Below are positions 36,090 to 47,908 of a DNA stretch of 64,000 nucleotides, piece by piece. Position 1 is the first letter of the stretch. Every line of letters starts with the position of its first letter. The position numbers and the translations under genes were made by a program. The notes beneath the pieces were generated by a model that was not told the DNA's origin, ran no database searches, and saw only the letters and a list, made by a program, of their open reading frames with translations. This DNA is from Icerya purchasi (taxonomy: Eukaryota; Arthropoda; Insecta; Hemiptera; Monophlebidae), in NCBI GenBank assembly GCA_039619475.1, contig CM077115.1, positions 296,113,756 to 296,177,755 on the forward strand, in the 5' to 3' direction.

Positions 36090-36145
36090 TGTTATTTATT
36101 CTCCTAAAACACGAGAACACGAAAAACTTCACGTGCGGTTCTATT
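36090..36145 (-). promoter_or_regulatory. RpLP2 5' UTR exon and likely start region
   Basis: A canonical donor, CAGTAAGTATCG, is read on the minus strand with GT at 36089-36088. It pairs with an acceptor TTCACGTAG whose AG is at 35678-35677, 15 nt before the ATG, giving a 412-nt intron that contains a snoRNA. The sequence just upstream has a short T/C tract (AGTTTTTCGTG) and a CACGTG palindrome. A pyrimidine start would suit a ribosomal-protein (TOP) promoter, but the exact start site is not determinable here. Confidence 0.6.
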
Positions 36146-36149
36146 ACCA

Positions 36150-37430
36150 AAATACAAAAGACAGGTTATAAGATTAAACGTTGCAAAATGGTAAAGAATC
36201 AAATCATACACATTCTGTTCATTATTGCCGGGGTATGATTCAAATTAAAATTCACTATTTATAACTTAATTTTTTGGTCAAAAATTAAAAAGCATGATTT
36301 TAAAAATAATCATAATTTAATGAATTTTATTATTTAAATTACATATTTTATCTGATGTATGTAATTCATAATTTTTTATTGAATGTACTGTGTAAAAAAC
36401 GTCAAAAAATAAAATTAAAACTTTAATTAAAAAACTATATATAAAAAATAGCATTAAAAATATAAGCTTATTTAACAATTATAATCAGCAATGGCTGATT
36501 TGATTTTTTTTTCTTTTTTGTGTTATATTTATCACGAAAATTAGTACTTTAACGTTATCATATTGAATAATATCAGTATTTTTATTTCTACTAATTTTTC
36601 AAAATTCTACTGAACTTTATAATAATATATTAATTTTACCGCGAAGAATGCAAAGTCCAGCTTAAAATCCGAATAATAATACGACTTAAGCTTAGCATAA
36701 TTTATGAGATTGAATGAATAATATAGTTTAAGCTTTCGGCTTTTAGCTGTTTAAATTTTAAATGTGGCTTAGGCTTTTAGCTGTCAGCTATGAAAATTTA
36801 ATACGGCATTCGGATTAAACTTGTGATATTTCAAAAATTTTATTAACCTTTTGGCTTATGGAATGAATTTAATGAAAGCCTATTTAAACTATTCATTATA
36901 TTTCTTTTATTATGCATTAACCTATTAAAGATTGTGATTGAAATTTCAATCCTTCTTTTATATACTAAAATAAAATTTTTCAAAAATCCTTTACATGAGC
37001 TTTATTGATTTAAGGTTTGGTTTTGATAGAAAACTGCTGGAGCTCAATTATGGTCGTCAACATTATGATCAAAAATATTTACGTCAACTAACTTCTTATT
37101 TCTTAATATTTTTCATTGCAATATATTATTAAACGTTTTTTCATTCTTCTTTTCTTTTATTTTATACTTTATTACGGCATAACAATAGGGCTCGTTGCCC
37201 CTTGCAGCGAGGAATGTGTAATGTGCTTTCTGACTTTTAAATGCAACATTGCCATTGCAGCGTGAAGTAGTCGAAAGAGGAGAATGAGGCGAGCGAGGAA
37301 AATTTCGTGCATTTTAAGTTTTTCACATATTTGATATAATAGTTGTCTTTTATGTTACATTTCTTTGCCATTTTTAATTTATATATATGTATATATTTTT
37401 TAAATACTCGTCCCTTTTTTTTATTTAATT
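36150..37430. other. Gene-free AT-rich stretch upstream of RpLP2
   Basis: Very AT-rich. A GC-richer patch at 37188-37300 contains GGGCTCGTTGCCCC. No ORF was recognised before 37439. Confidence 0.5.
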
Positions 37431-37438
37431 TCTATATA

Positions 37439-37576
37439 ATGGAAAAACTAATTGAAATGGTTAGGAATTGTGAATTTTTACACAATACAGAACACAAAAT
37501 AGATTTTAAAAATGTAAATATGAAAGATGATATTTGGTCTGTAATAACACAAAAACTTGAAATAAAAAATAGTTAA
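37439..37576 (+). pseudogene. MADF-domain-like fragment
   Basis: From an ATG at 37439 the frame reads MEKLIEMVRNCEFLHNTEH, then IDFKNVNMKDDIWSVITQKL. This follows the N-terminal half of a MADF (Myb/SANT-like) domain: a leading helix with LIE-V, a short loop, then a second helix with a W-x-x-I core. The third helix is missing and a stop follows after 45 residues. It could be a first exon or a fragment of a transposon-encoded MADF protein (PIF/Harbinger elements carry one). Nothing downstream continues it before the hAT insertion at 37866. The call rests on pattern only. Confidence 0.4.
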
Positions 37577-37865
37577 TTGTTTTTCGTCTGCATTTAAACT
37601 TTACACGCGGTTTTAAAGTCTGTTGTTTTGAATTTTATTATTACATAGAAGAATTGAAATATCATTTAGAAAGTTTTTATTAATATTATAATTTATTTTT
37701 ATAAAGAAAATTTTGAACTTCAGAAAAATGTCTATTAAAATTTAATAATGTAAAGTGATTAAATTAAAAGCGATAACTACATTGCGGTATTTTAATTCGA
37801 ATATTAAGTCAATCAATTTACAATTAATTATAAAATCCAACCTAAAAACTAAAAAGTATTATACT

Positions 37866-40800
37866 CAGTGGCGAAGCGTTGGAGGGGCCGAGGGGGCCAT
37901 GGCCCCGGGCGGCATACGAAACGGGGCGGCGGCGAGCACCTCGATTTTTTAATTCAAATATCAAAAAAAATCCATATATATATACATATATATATATATA
38001 AATGAAACGGCGTATGTTTATGGCCGCAAAACTTGAAAAGTAGTAGATAGATTGACTTGAAATTTTTACACAACTTTGCATTTCTATATGTGTAAGAGTG
38101 TTTGTATAATTTCTTTATCCCTAAGTTTCTCCGGAAACGGAAAATTCTAAGCGTTTTAAGGGACGCGATCTACGATTTGTTTTCGGCATTATAGTGAAGA
38201 ATTTCAGAAAAACGTATTGTGGCTGTATATGCGGGAGGCTCTGTAATTGCATAAGCGTGTGTAAATTAAGTACGCGGCGACAATTTACAATCAGTGATGA
38301 GATGAGTGACGGAGAATATACATATATGGATGGGAGAGAGAGAAAGTGTGCAAAAACAGTTTTGTTGAAAAGAACCGATCATCATCGTTGACCTGCTAGA
38401 AGAAAAAAAAAAAACGTTTTTTATGACACTGTTCGTGATTTTGATGGGTAAAGTGCAGACAGGCAGGGTAATCGCCGCTCTGAATAACATTAAGATTTTT
38501 TTAGAAACATCGATGGCGCTATTTTTTATTAATTGTTAGTAGTGTACTCGGTATTCGGTTAGAGATAGTCGTGAGAGACATGATTTTATAAAAACCGGCA
38601 GTGATTCGAGAAAATCGACGAGATGACGAGTGTAATAAACCGAAGTTAGATTTACGATACCACGTGTTTGATTACGAGATTTTATTTTACATACATACTT
38701 ATTTCATCTAATATTATAGAATTTGCCGGGTGTAAAGTACCGAAGTTTTTCTTATGTAGATATTATAGAAATTGTTACTATTCCATCTCTCACCGTTCTT
38801 CATTTTCTTTTCATTCGCCTAATAGGTAAGTAATTAAGTTCAATTAAATTTATTTAAATAGATAAGTAAGTGCTTACTTGTCAAATTTTATTTGTAAAGG
38901 TGATATTTCTGTACAAATGCACAAAAATAGTTGGTCAAATATTATACAAGTTGTAACTATTCATTTTCCGATATATATAGTAGTTTTTATGCACAAAAAT
39001 GAACAATAAATAACAATTTGTAACATTGTCAAACATGGCTTCTATGTGACGATGATCTCAACTCGACGCCATTTTAGAAACATTAACCTAATTCTATACA
39101 AATTGCATCTCTATCGCACAAGCTTATGCGTTAGAACAGGACCACAGCCGTCTAGCTTTACCAAATTGCATTTATTGGTTTCAAACGATTTAATTAGAAT
39201 ATTTTTGCAAAAACCATAAAAAGGTGGGTTTTTATGTATCAGGAGTGAAAACTATCTATTTTAGGTGCTTGCGCTTTAATCTTTTCTTTATGATGTGATA
39301 AAAGTTTTCTATTTTTGAACGTAATATGGCGACTAGGAATTATAAGATTGCTATTAAGTGAAATTAAAAATATTTTTGTACACAAAAACAAAAACAAATG
39401 CTGTAATTTTAATGATTAGGTATTGCTTACGATTTTTTTTACTTTACTTTTAAGTTGCAGCACATTCTGAAGGCTTAGAATTATATTTTACGTATTTTGT
39501 TTATAGTATTTCCAATGATCATGTTGTAAAAATCGATAGTATTCTTATTGCTTTACATTCTGCTATAAACTGAAATCAAACATTTTTTAAGGTTATGTGA
39601 TACTTTTGAGTCATGTTACATCAAACCACAGGCGCGGATTAAGGATTTACAGGGCACGGGACTAATCTTGAATAAGGGGGGCCCCTTTCGAAGAAAAAAA
39701 AGTAAAAAAACTCATTATGATACATGTGCAATACATCGGCAGTAAAAGTTTGCCATAAAATTGTTTTTTTTTTTATATATATAAACAATTTTTTTTTTTT
39801 TCTTTTGTAGCACATCTCTAACTAAATATGAAAAGGACAAAAGAAAGTGGAGCATATTATCGGAATAAGAAGAAAGAAAAGGAGGAGAATATCAAGAAGA
39901 ATGAAGGAACTATATTGAAGTTTGTGAAACTTTCAGAGACGCCAGAGTGTACGCCAGCTTTGCTAGAGGCTACGCCAGGACCTTCAAGTGTGAGTTCTTC
40001 AGAGATTAGTGTTGTTCGAAACCAAGAAGTAGCTCAAATAGAACAAATAGCCGATATTGACGACTTGCAACCTTTGATTGATAGTACGAATTTGTCAGAT
40101 TCAAATAGCTCTGCTGTGATTGCTGAAATTCCAACACCCAAACAAAATATTGATTTCAGCGACATTGGGAAATGGCTTGAAAGTATAGATTCAAACATAA
40201 GGTTGCTATTGATATAGAGAGGTCCTGAAATTGTTCAACACATGAATACAGATTTCTCTGAAGAGCCAACAGTATCACGCACGGTTCAGTCAGACATGGA
40301 CTCTACAATATCAAAAGTATTATCGAGGAGACGGTTGACTAGAGATTGGTTTTACCGGATATGCCAAACGGCGAAAAAGTTTTACGCTCTTGGATGGCAT
40401 ATTCTCCTTCGAAAGCTTCATTGTTTTGCTTTTGTTGTCGTTTATTTGAAAATGCTAATCCATCAAATGCGTCGAAATTTTACTCCATCGACGGATTTAA
40501 TACTTGGTGGAAATTCATCCCAAGTTGGTCAATCATGAATTAAGTGCTCAACATAACGGAAACTTTTGCAAATGGAAGGAGTTGGAAAAGAGGCTTCGAA
40601 AAGAACAATTAATTGATAAAAAGGAACAAGAAATATTGGCAAAGGAAACCAAAAAATTACATGAAATTCGGACAAGAATGATTGATATTATACAATTTCT
40701 GGCAAAACAAAATTTGGCGTTAAGTGGCCACAGGAAAGATGACATAAGTGCTAACAGAGGAAACTTTTTAGAATTGGTGCATCTTCTAGCAAAGTACGAT

Positions 40801-42508
40801 CCTGTTCTCAGAGAGCATTTAGTAAGGATAAAAATAGGCCAAAACATTTCTCTCACTTATATGTCACCTCAAATTCAAAATGAGTTCATAGAAATTTTAG
40901 GAAAAAAGTTCGCCAAGTAATTATAGCTCGTGTCCAAAAGGCTAAATATTATTCCGTGATCTTTGACAGCACCCCGGATATTTCCCATAAAGATCAAACA
41001 AGCCAAGTATTACGATATGTGATAATTGAAAACCAGGAGGTTAGAGTAGAGGAATCTTTTATAGATTTCATCGAAACGAAAACCAAAACTGCGGAAGGTA
41101 TAAGTGACACGATAGTAAGCAAACTTAAGGCTGATCGGCTCGACATCATGAACTGTAGAGGGCAAGCTTACGATAATGATGCCACGATGGCTGGATGCCA
41201 CACAGGTGTGCAACAGCGGATAAAGGATATCAATCCCAATGCTGAATTTGTTCCTTGCTTAAACCATTCACTAAACCTAGTTTGCCTACATGCAGCTTCA
41301 GAGGAGGTAAATTCGGTAACTTTCTTTGGTACGCTAGAACGCTGCTACGCTTTTTTTTCTACGTCGACACATCGGTGGGAAGTTCTTCTTTCAGCCACAG
41401 GAAAAAGTTTGAAGAGGGTTCAGGACACACGTTGGAGCGCTAGAGGCGATGCTGTAAATTCCATTAGACATCATTACAAAGAAACTTTAACTGCACTGGA
41501 AAAACTGATGGAAACGAAAGAAAGCTTGAACACACGGACAGATGTAGGAAGTTTATTAGTCGCTATGCAATCATATTCGTTTTTATGTTACTTAGGCTTC
41601 TGGCAACCGGTACTGCGTGAAGTCAATGATGCTCAAAATTATTTTCAAACAGAGGGACTAAATATACATCAATGTGCTTAGAAAATAAGTGCTTTACAGA
41701 CTGTATTGGAAGAAAAGCGAGAGGAATTCGTGGATGACGCTTTAAGATATGCCAAAAGTTTATGTGAAGAGCTTGAAATTTCTTTTGAACCCCCAAGGCG
41801 AATCAGGAGGAAGCATATATTTGGCGACGGAAGTAGAGGTGTTGAGATATCATTCAAAGATGACTTGAGGCGAACAATGTTTTCTTCAATAGACGGAGTA
41901 ATTGCTGAAATTCGAGAAAGATTCCAACAGCTGCAGAATCTAGCGCAAAAATATGATTTTTTAAGATCTGCAGTGATATTGAGCGTGGACGAACTTAACT
42001 TAGATCGAGCTCTTCAAGACATTAATAAAAAACAATTTCAACTTGAGCGCATACGTTTACGAGCTTTTGTGTAAAAAAAAGCTCACTAATTGTAAGTCCG
42101 GCTCTCTAGTTTTATTAAAATATATTATCGTGTCCAAATTTGAAGATGGCTTACCAAACATTGTCATAATGCTGAGAATTTTTTTAACATCTGCCATCAG
42201 TAATGCCAGTTGCGGGAGAAGCTTCTCTAAACTAAAGTTAATCAAAAATTATCTCAGATCGACTATATCCACGTTGAGGCTATCAAATTTAGCTATTCCG
42301 GCAATTGAACATGACATACATATTGATATTGATAATTGTATAAAAGATTTCGCTATGAAAAAAACACGTAAAATACATTTTTAATTAATAAAAAAATTTA
42401 AAGCTGCTTTATTTGACTTTTACTAATTTTTGTGACTAATAATTAATATAGAGGGGGCGGCAAATTTCCGGTCGACCCCAGGCGGCGAAAGCCTTTGCTA
42501 CGCCACTG
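37866..42508 (+). mobile_element. Full-length hAT element, 4643 bp, with 8-bp target duplication
   Basis: The left end starts CAGTGGCGAAGC and the right end finishes GCTACGCCACTG: 12-bp inverted repeats with one mismatch. ATTATACT flanks the element exactly at 37858-37865 and 42509-42516. GC-rich sub-terminal sequence at both ends contrasts with AT-rich flanks. A ZMYM1-type hAT transposase is encoded in the right half. The left half (37950-39800) is non-coding and includes TA-rich sequence and, at about 39631, another hAT-like start, CAGGCGCGGATTAAGG, which may mark a nested or older end. Confidence 0.9.
39828..42384 (+). pseudogene. hAT transposase, ZMYM1-like, degraded
   Basis: Segments in successive frames give the domain order of this family. 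A basic, low-complexity N-terminus (39828-40217) is followed by a TTF-type zinc finger with LFCFCCRLFENANPSN (around 40430). Next come LAKQNLALSGHRKDD, NFLELVHLLAKYDPVLREHL and FDSTPDISHKDQTSQVLRYV, which carries the first catalytic Asp. Then come AYDNDATMAGCHTGVQQ, CLNHSLNLVC and TRWSAR. The C-terminal dimerisation region reads SNASCGRSFSKLKLIKNYL. In relatives the box reads S-x-A-S-x-E-R, and here the acidic residue is Gly, likely removing a catalytic position. Frame changes at about 40345, 40500, 40920 and 42050 and stops near 40215 and 41680 confirm a dead gene. Confidence 0.9.
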
Positions 42509-42653
42509 ATTATACTTTAGTAAAACACTAATTCATTTTTTTACAAAATATTTAATATTGACTCTACATAAATATATAAATGCATTATTAGGTCTTATAT
42601 AAAGTGATACAAAAGTTTGGAGCAAGTTCAGCATTATTTATAAATCTAATATG

Positions 42654-42890
42654 AATGGGCGTCGCCAGCGGGGGGCAGGGGGGCGCAGCTGCCCCCCCCC
42701 CCGGAGCCTTGAAACTTTTTAATCAACTGACCATAACGAGTATTTATACGCGCGTAATCATGAATAATTTGCCAGAAACCCACAAGAATTATGTTTTAAT
42801 TAAGATTTTATTCTTTTTTAATAAAATATTAAGCCTTTACAACTTATAAATTTCATTTTTTTTATAACTCATATTCATTTTCTACCAAGA
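42654..42890. mobile_element. Truncated copy of the 304-bp hAT MITE
   Basis: Starts AATGGGCGTCGCCAGC (the first base differs from the usual C) and runs through the same interior as 16968-17271 in inverted orientation. For example, both copies read through GCCAGAA-C-CA-AA-AATTATG and AATATTAAGCCTTTACAACT. Similarity stops after TATAACTCATAT near 42880, so the second terminal repeat is missing. It lies only about 145 bp beyond the full-length hAT element. Confidence 0.8.
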
Positions 42891-43515
42891 AGAAGCAGGA
42901 GTTCCGACGTTCGCCACCGCATTTCACTTCTTCTTGGTTTTTTGTTCCCATATCCCGCCGGTCCGAGTGGTTTCTTTTTTCGGTTGGATTTGCTTTGCTC
43001 TGCCTCATTTGGTTTGGCTTATCTTGGTCTGGTGCCCGGGGCCTTGCCCTCCGATGTATCCTCCGGATAGGTTTCGAGTGGGTCCTCAGGTGAGATTTGC
43101 TGTCAACTTTTAGGCGGGGTTCCGGTCATTTTCACTCATCGGGCTAGGTGTACTGTCATTTTTGGGTGAGGATTTCAAGCAATTTTCAGGTAGTTTCTAG
43201 TCCATTTTCAGGTAATTCAAATATTTTTTTATATTTTTGTTTTGTTCGGTTGGTTGTTCTTTGCGTTTCCCTTGTGGGATTTTCGTTAGCGCTTCTTTTT
43301 CGATTTTTTGCCGCTCTTTGTGTACGCTTCTGTATTTATTTTTATTTTTATAAGTTGTTATCTGTTTTTATTTCCCTCTTGTCCCAACTGTGACCCGATG
43401 TGTTTTTTTTTTTGTGTTCCTTTTATATATTTTTTTTTACCTTTTTTTCTTTAGGGGGGGGGGGGGGGGCTCGTCAACCAAGGACCTTTACCCAGAAACA
43501 AAAGGTAAGGAAAGA
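42891..43515. other. No gene; C/T- and G-rich sequence with a G-run
   Basis: Less AT-rich than its neighbours, with a pyrimidine-rich plus strand and a run of 16 G at 43454-43469. On the minus strand this would be the 3' UTR of the LINE at 43522-45267, which is plausible but unproven. Confidence 0.45.
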
Positions 43516-43521
43516 AGTCGG

Positions 43522-45267
43522 TTATATTTTGATCCGATCAGAAATTTTAACTAAGAAGGAACAAATAGCAGAAATAATTAGTGAGGAAGGAAAGGGCAGG
43601 ATATAGGAAGCACAATAAGGGGTAGGAAGTCCAAACTTAAGCAAATAAGAATATAAGGCAGAACGCTCCACGGAGAGGGATGAACATTGGAAGAACACAT
43701 GATCGGCGCAAATAATTGCATCATCCGGATGGAGAGGACAGTGTGGAGAAGAAATCAAGGAGAAACGAAATCTGGAGGAAGGCAGCAAAGAATGGCCAAA
43801 GCGCATGCGAACAATGGAAACAACATCAGAACGACGAAGGGAGGGATGCAAAAGAAACCATGAATATGAAGGAAGAGTAGGCTGGACTGACAGGTAAAAG
43901 GAACAACTGTTGGAAAAAGAAGAAAAATAGGTATCCGACCAAAATCGGATATGAAAGCTTTTACAAATTGATAGAAGGTTATCGGATGGAATTTTTAAAA
44001 AAAAAAGACTAGAGGAAGCAGCAGCAGCCCGAGGCAAGGAATCAGCCGCTTCATTGCCAAATATGCCCGAGTGGTCAGGTACTCACAGCAGATCAATATT
44101 CACTGAATGGAGATAGGAAAGATTGTGAATGAGTGAACGTATACGGAGGATAACAAAGTCACACGAATGATCAGGAAGGGGAGAGGATATGGCCTGAAGG
44201 GCGCTCAAAGAGTCAGAGATAATTAAAAATTTAGAGGAAAATTGATTCGATGAAATGAAAATAATAGAGCGAAGGATAGCCAACAACTCGGCTGTGAATA
44301 TGGAACAGAAATACGGAAGGCGAAAAGATTCTAAGAGGTTAAGATCAGGAAGGATGAAGGAAGCACCAACACCACCAGGCCCCCTCGAACCATCCGTGTA
44401 AATGGTAACATGAGAGGGAAATAGGGAATTGATAGTGCTGTAAAATACCTGTTTAATTACGGCTTGGGGGAGATTTTTTGCAAATGAGGGGAGGATAAAT
44501 ACCTTAGGAGGATGACAGATGTCAGCGAAGTCGAAGGAAAAATAAGGGAGATTATTGAACGAGATAATATACGGCCAAAATGAACCGAGACGATGTGAAA
44601 TAAAAGCCAGAATATGGGTTTTGCTGGAAGTGAAGCGCCAGCTGTTATAAATCGAAAGGTAAGACTGAACAAGGGTAGAGGATGCGAGAGGAAGACGTTT
44701 AACAAGGAAACGATAGCCTAAATAAGATCGACGAATGGATAGGGGTGACGAATTGGATTCAGCAAGAATAGCAGGGGTTGGAGAGGATTTAAGAGCGCCA
44801 AGGCAGAGACGAAGGCAAGAATTTTGAATTACATCTAGTTTGGAAAGACGTGTCTTGGACGCACTGCTATAAATAAAAGAACAATAATCAAATTTGGAAC
44901 GGATAATAGATTTGTAAAGAGAAATAAGAATATAGGGATCGCCACCCCATTTAGTTGGCGTCAGGGCTTTCAGCAAGTTTAACCTTTTAATAGTGGAAGC
45001 AGAAAGTTATTTGATGTGTTCAGAGAAGGATAAACGACTATCAAGAAAGACACCGAGATAACAAAAGCAATTAACACGGGAAAGAGATACATTGTTTAAG
45101 GATAGGTTGACCAAAGCAGGGTTATAGGGACGGAGGGTAAAAATAGTATAAGAAGACTTAGAGGGAGAAATTGAAAGATTAATTAAGGAGAAAGAATGTT
45201 CCAGCACAATGAGCGACGAACTGACTGCTTCATAAGCTGCTAAAATTTTTTTTACCTTTTCTCTCAT
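43522..45267 (-). pseudogene. LINE ORF2 C-terminus: RT end plus RNase H (I-like)
   Basis: One continuous minus-strand frame has only two stops: TAA at 45009-45007 and TGA at 44085-44083, the latter replacing the Trp of WVPDHSG. The first part holds the RT thumb (SRVNCFCYLGVFLDSRLSF, LYKSIIRSKFDYCSFIYSSA). Next is an RNase H domain with all its acidic residues: YTDGSRGPGGVGASF, FTAELLAI, IISDSLSALQ, and the late VPDHSGIFGNEAAD. A C-terminal HxxC-like tail follows. RNase H after RT is typical of the I and related LINE clades. The endonuclease and RT palm are missing upstream of 45267, so it is 5' truncated. With so few lesions it is among the youngest LINEs in the window. Confidence 0.88.
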
Positions 45268-45422
45268 ATGTTTTTATATTTTTTTATCTATCTGTTATTA
45301 TGCGTTTCGTCGGGTTTTCCTGTTTGGAGGTAGGTTTTCTGGTTTGATTTGGGTTTTTCATGATTCCTGATTCTTATTTAATTGTTATTGTCGATCGCAA
45401 TTTTCGTTACTTCAGTTTGCTT

Positions 45423-45461
45423 CTGATGATGGCCAGTGTAAGCTGGTCGAAACGTTAAGCG
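45423..45461 (+). other. Hammerhead-ribozyme-like core motif
   Basis: CTGATGA is followed by a perfect six-pair stem (GGCCAG, loop TGTAAG, CTGGTC, with one G-T pair) and then GAAAC. This is the conserved catalytic core arrangement of hammerhead ribozymes, which Penelope-like retroelements carry near their ends. A short CG/CG helix could follow, but no proper cleavage triplet (NUH) is visible where expected, so activity is doubtful. It lies just outside the truncated end of the minus-strand LINE. Confidence 0.4.
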
Positions 45462-45732
45462 AATAAATATCTTTTTAAAAGCACAGTTGTTTCCGAAAAT
45501 TATTTATTATGTATACAGCTTTGTTAACACGGAAACTTACATTAAAATGAAAACAAACGATTGAAGATAAAAATTCGATAATTTATTCGCACACTAATAT
45601 TTCCTCGCTCAGCGAACTCGTTACAATGAGCAGTCGAAAAAAACACATTTTACATTCCACATTTCTCGCTGCAATGGGCAATGGGCCTAACAAACTGGTT
45701 TTAAAAGGTTTTATCAGCTAGCCTAAGTATAG

Positions 45733-46931
45733 ATGAATGACTCCAACGACTGTACGAAATCCAATGCAGTTTCAATTTTCGTTACCAATCGGAGCTGCTC
45801 TGAAATTTTTATTTCCTATTATTCCCTTTCAAACCACTTATTTGACCCTGAAACCATCCTCGGAGTCTTAGATAATTTGGGCGAAACACCCAACATTCTG
45901 GGCGGGGATTTTAATGTTTTAAATAGATGTTGGGAATGTAGTGAGAATGACAGACAAGGTTGGACAGTGATGAATATCATGTCTAATTCATCACTTTGTC
46001 TCCTTAACCATTGTTCGGCTACTAAATTCGGGAATCCACAATTTTCAAATAATCCAGTAGATTTAACGTTAGTTTCAAATGATATTTTCCTGGATTGTTC
46101 TCGGAGAGTGCTCCCTATTTCACTGGGTAGCACTCATTTTCTCATCGTTATTGACATTGGTTTAGAGTCTCCCAACTCTACTGCCTCTGACCCACCTTGC
46201 TTAGATGATAATATCTTACGATGGAAACTCGCAAAGAACGATTGGAATAGATTTCAAAATGTACTGGACTTAGGCATTCGTGAAGTCAATATCATAGCTG
46301 ACCCTATGGATAAATATAATCCATTCTGACGGCTTTACAAGAATCAACCCAATGAGCGGCCCTATATAAAGGGAAAACGCAATCTAAGCCCTGGTGGAAT
46401 AGTGAGTGCGAATTAATAATTAGAAACTGTAATGAGACTTTGAGAAAATTTCAGTTAGAAGGCTCCATATAATCATATGTAGAATATAAAAAAGTTACTG
46501 TTGAAACACGTACACTTTTATTAAATCAAGCAAAAAAGCTTCTTGTAGAAAATTTAATAGGAATACGTCTTTAAAGGAAGTTTGGTTTTTAGCTAAATGG
46601 TTTAAGGACAATAGTATACCGAGTAATGTCACAGGTAATGCGAATTGGTTTTATGATTTTGTTGGTTTGGTGTTTTCCTCCATACGTGTCTACGCCTGAT
46701 GAGTTGAAAATTAATCAGGCGCAACAAACTCACACGGCGGAAAATCATTTTTTGCCACAACCTATCTCTTATGCGGAACTCTTTGTCCCATTAAATAAGA
46801 ATGATTCAGCACCTGGCATAAATGGGGTAACATATTCTGTTCTTAAGAACATGTCTGAAAATGCCAAAATTATTCTTATTGGCATCCTTAATGGTTTGAT
46901 GCAACAGGGTTTGGTTCCGGATGCATGTTAA
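45733..46931 (+). pseudogene. LINE endonuclease and start of RT, truncated
   Basis: The first frame (45733-46329) is a C-terminal endonuclease half: HLFDPETILGVLDNLGETPN, ILGGDFNVLNRCWECSEND, then NNPVDLTLVSNDIF and a degraded STHFLIVIDI, where SDHFPI is usual. After several stops the linker recovers as PWWNSECE (near 46395). A second frame (46626-46931) holds LNKNDSAPGINGVTYSVLKN, the region just before the RT fingers. Sequence after 46931 is unrelated, so the RT palm is missing. This could be the same clade as the minus-strand LINEs nearby. Confidence 0.8.
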
Positions 46932-46934
46932 TAG

Positions 46935-47880
46935 CTGTTCAAAGTTTTCGTTTCTTTTCTATTTTTAAGTAAACTCTATATTTTCATTAAAGATTTATTT
47001 GTTCTATTCAGTTTTCCTTTTGCGGTGGGTGGGTGGGGGGGGGGGGGTGATTGAAATTCCTGTTGCAGTATTTTTTAATTTCGATGCAATTCATATTTCT
47101 AGAATTTTCTATCGAAATTTATTTTTAACTGCGTATTCGAATGTTTTCTACAGAATTATGACGTATCGTTTCCAGGAAATCTACCAAGTCGTATTGCTCG
47201 CGGCAGAGCGCCGCCATGGCTACCCATTCGTATGTTCTAACTGTACACACACAGGCATAGTGTTCACAGCAGCTGTTATATTTAAAACCCGAATGCACAC
47301 CCAAGACTACACTTGGAACTGACTGTAAATGTTTGATTTATCGATATATGTACAAATGAAGTTCCGCCTGTATGTCTGTATACTAACGAGCGCGCATATA
47401 ATGATTTGATAGCGGTCGGTTATCCTGCTTCTCGCAATATATCGCGTTATCATCTAAGCAGATTGGTTTGATAAAACCATTATATTTTTTCGTATATTGT
47501 ACGGTTTTCGTAAATTATTATTCCACTTATCTTTATCTGATTATTAGACAAACATACACACACAAGTACGGACCACTGTCGCCGCCGATATGACGACAAT
47601 GGCGGCTGCGCCTATTTACACAGCGGAATCAGTGTATCATTTGGCTGGCGCTCGCACGCAACGCAGCGAGATGCTGTCGAACACTACCACACACGTCATT
47701 CAACCGGCTAGATTTACCCTGCTGTTTGCATGTGCAATGTAGCAGCGTCGTCGACACATATGCCTTTTTCGTAGTACCCGTCAGATGAACATACACAGTA
47801 TCCACAGTCAAACAATATTTGTACTGAAAATCAAAGCAGCAATTATAGCCAGCACTTCCCAGCCTTGCCGCAAAAATAAA
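46935..47880. other. No gene recognised; contains a G-run
   Basis: A run of 13 G lies at 47035-47047. The block from 47200 to 47800 is less AT-rich, with CG-rich patches, and could include the Jockey 5' UTR just upstream of its ORF1. No protein match was seen. Confidence 0.45.
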
Positions 47881-47908
47881 TGAATATGATAGCGACGAGG
47901 AGGTACAA

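Noticed and set aside
40548..40856. Minus-strand 102-residue ORF
   Set aside because: Antisense to a well-recognised part of the hAT transposase.
42655..42849. 64-residue ORF beginning MGVASGGQGG as a conserved protein
   Set aside because: A similar reading occurs at 17076-17274 only because both are copies of the same non-coding hAT MITE; neither has signs of coding constraint.
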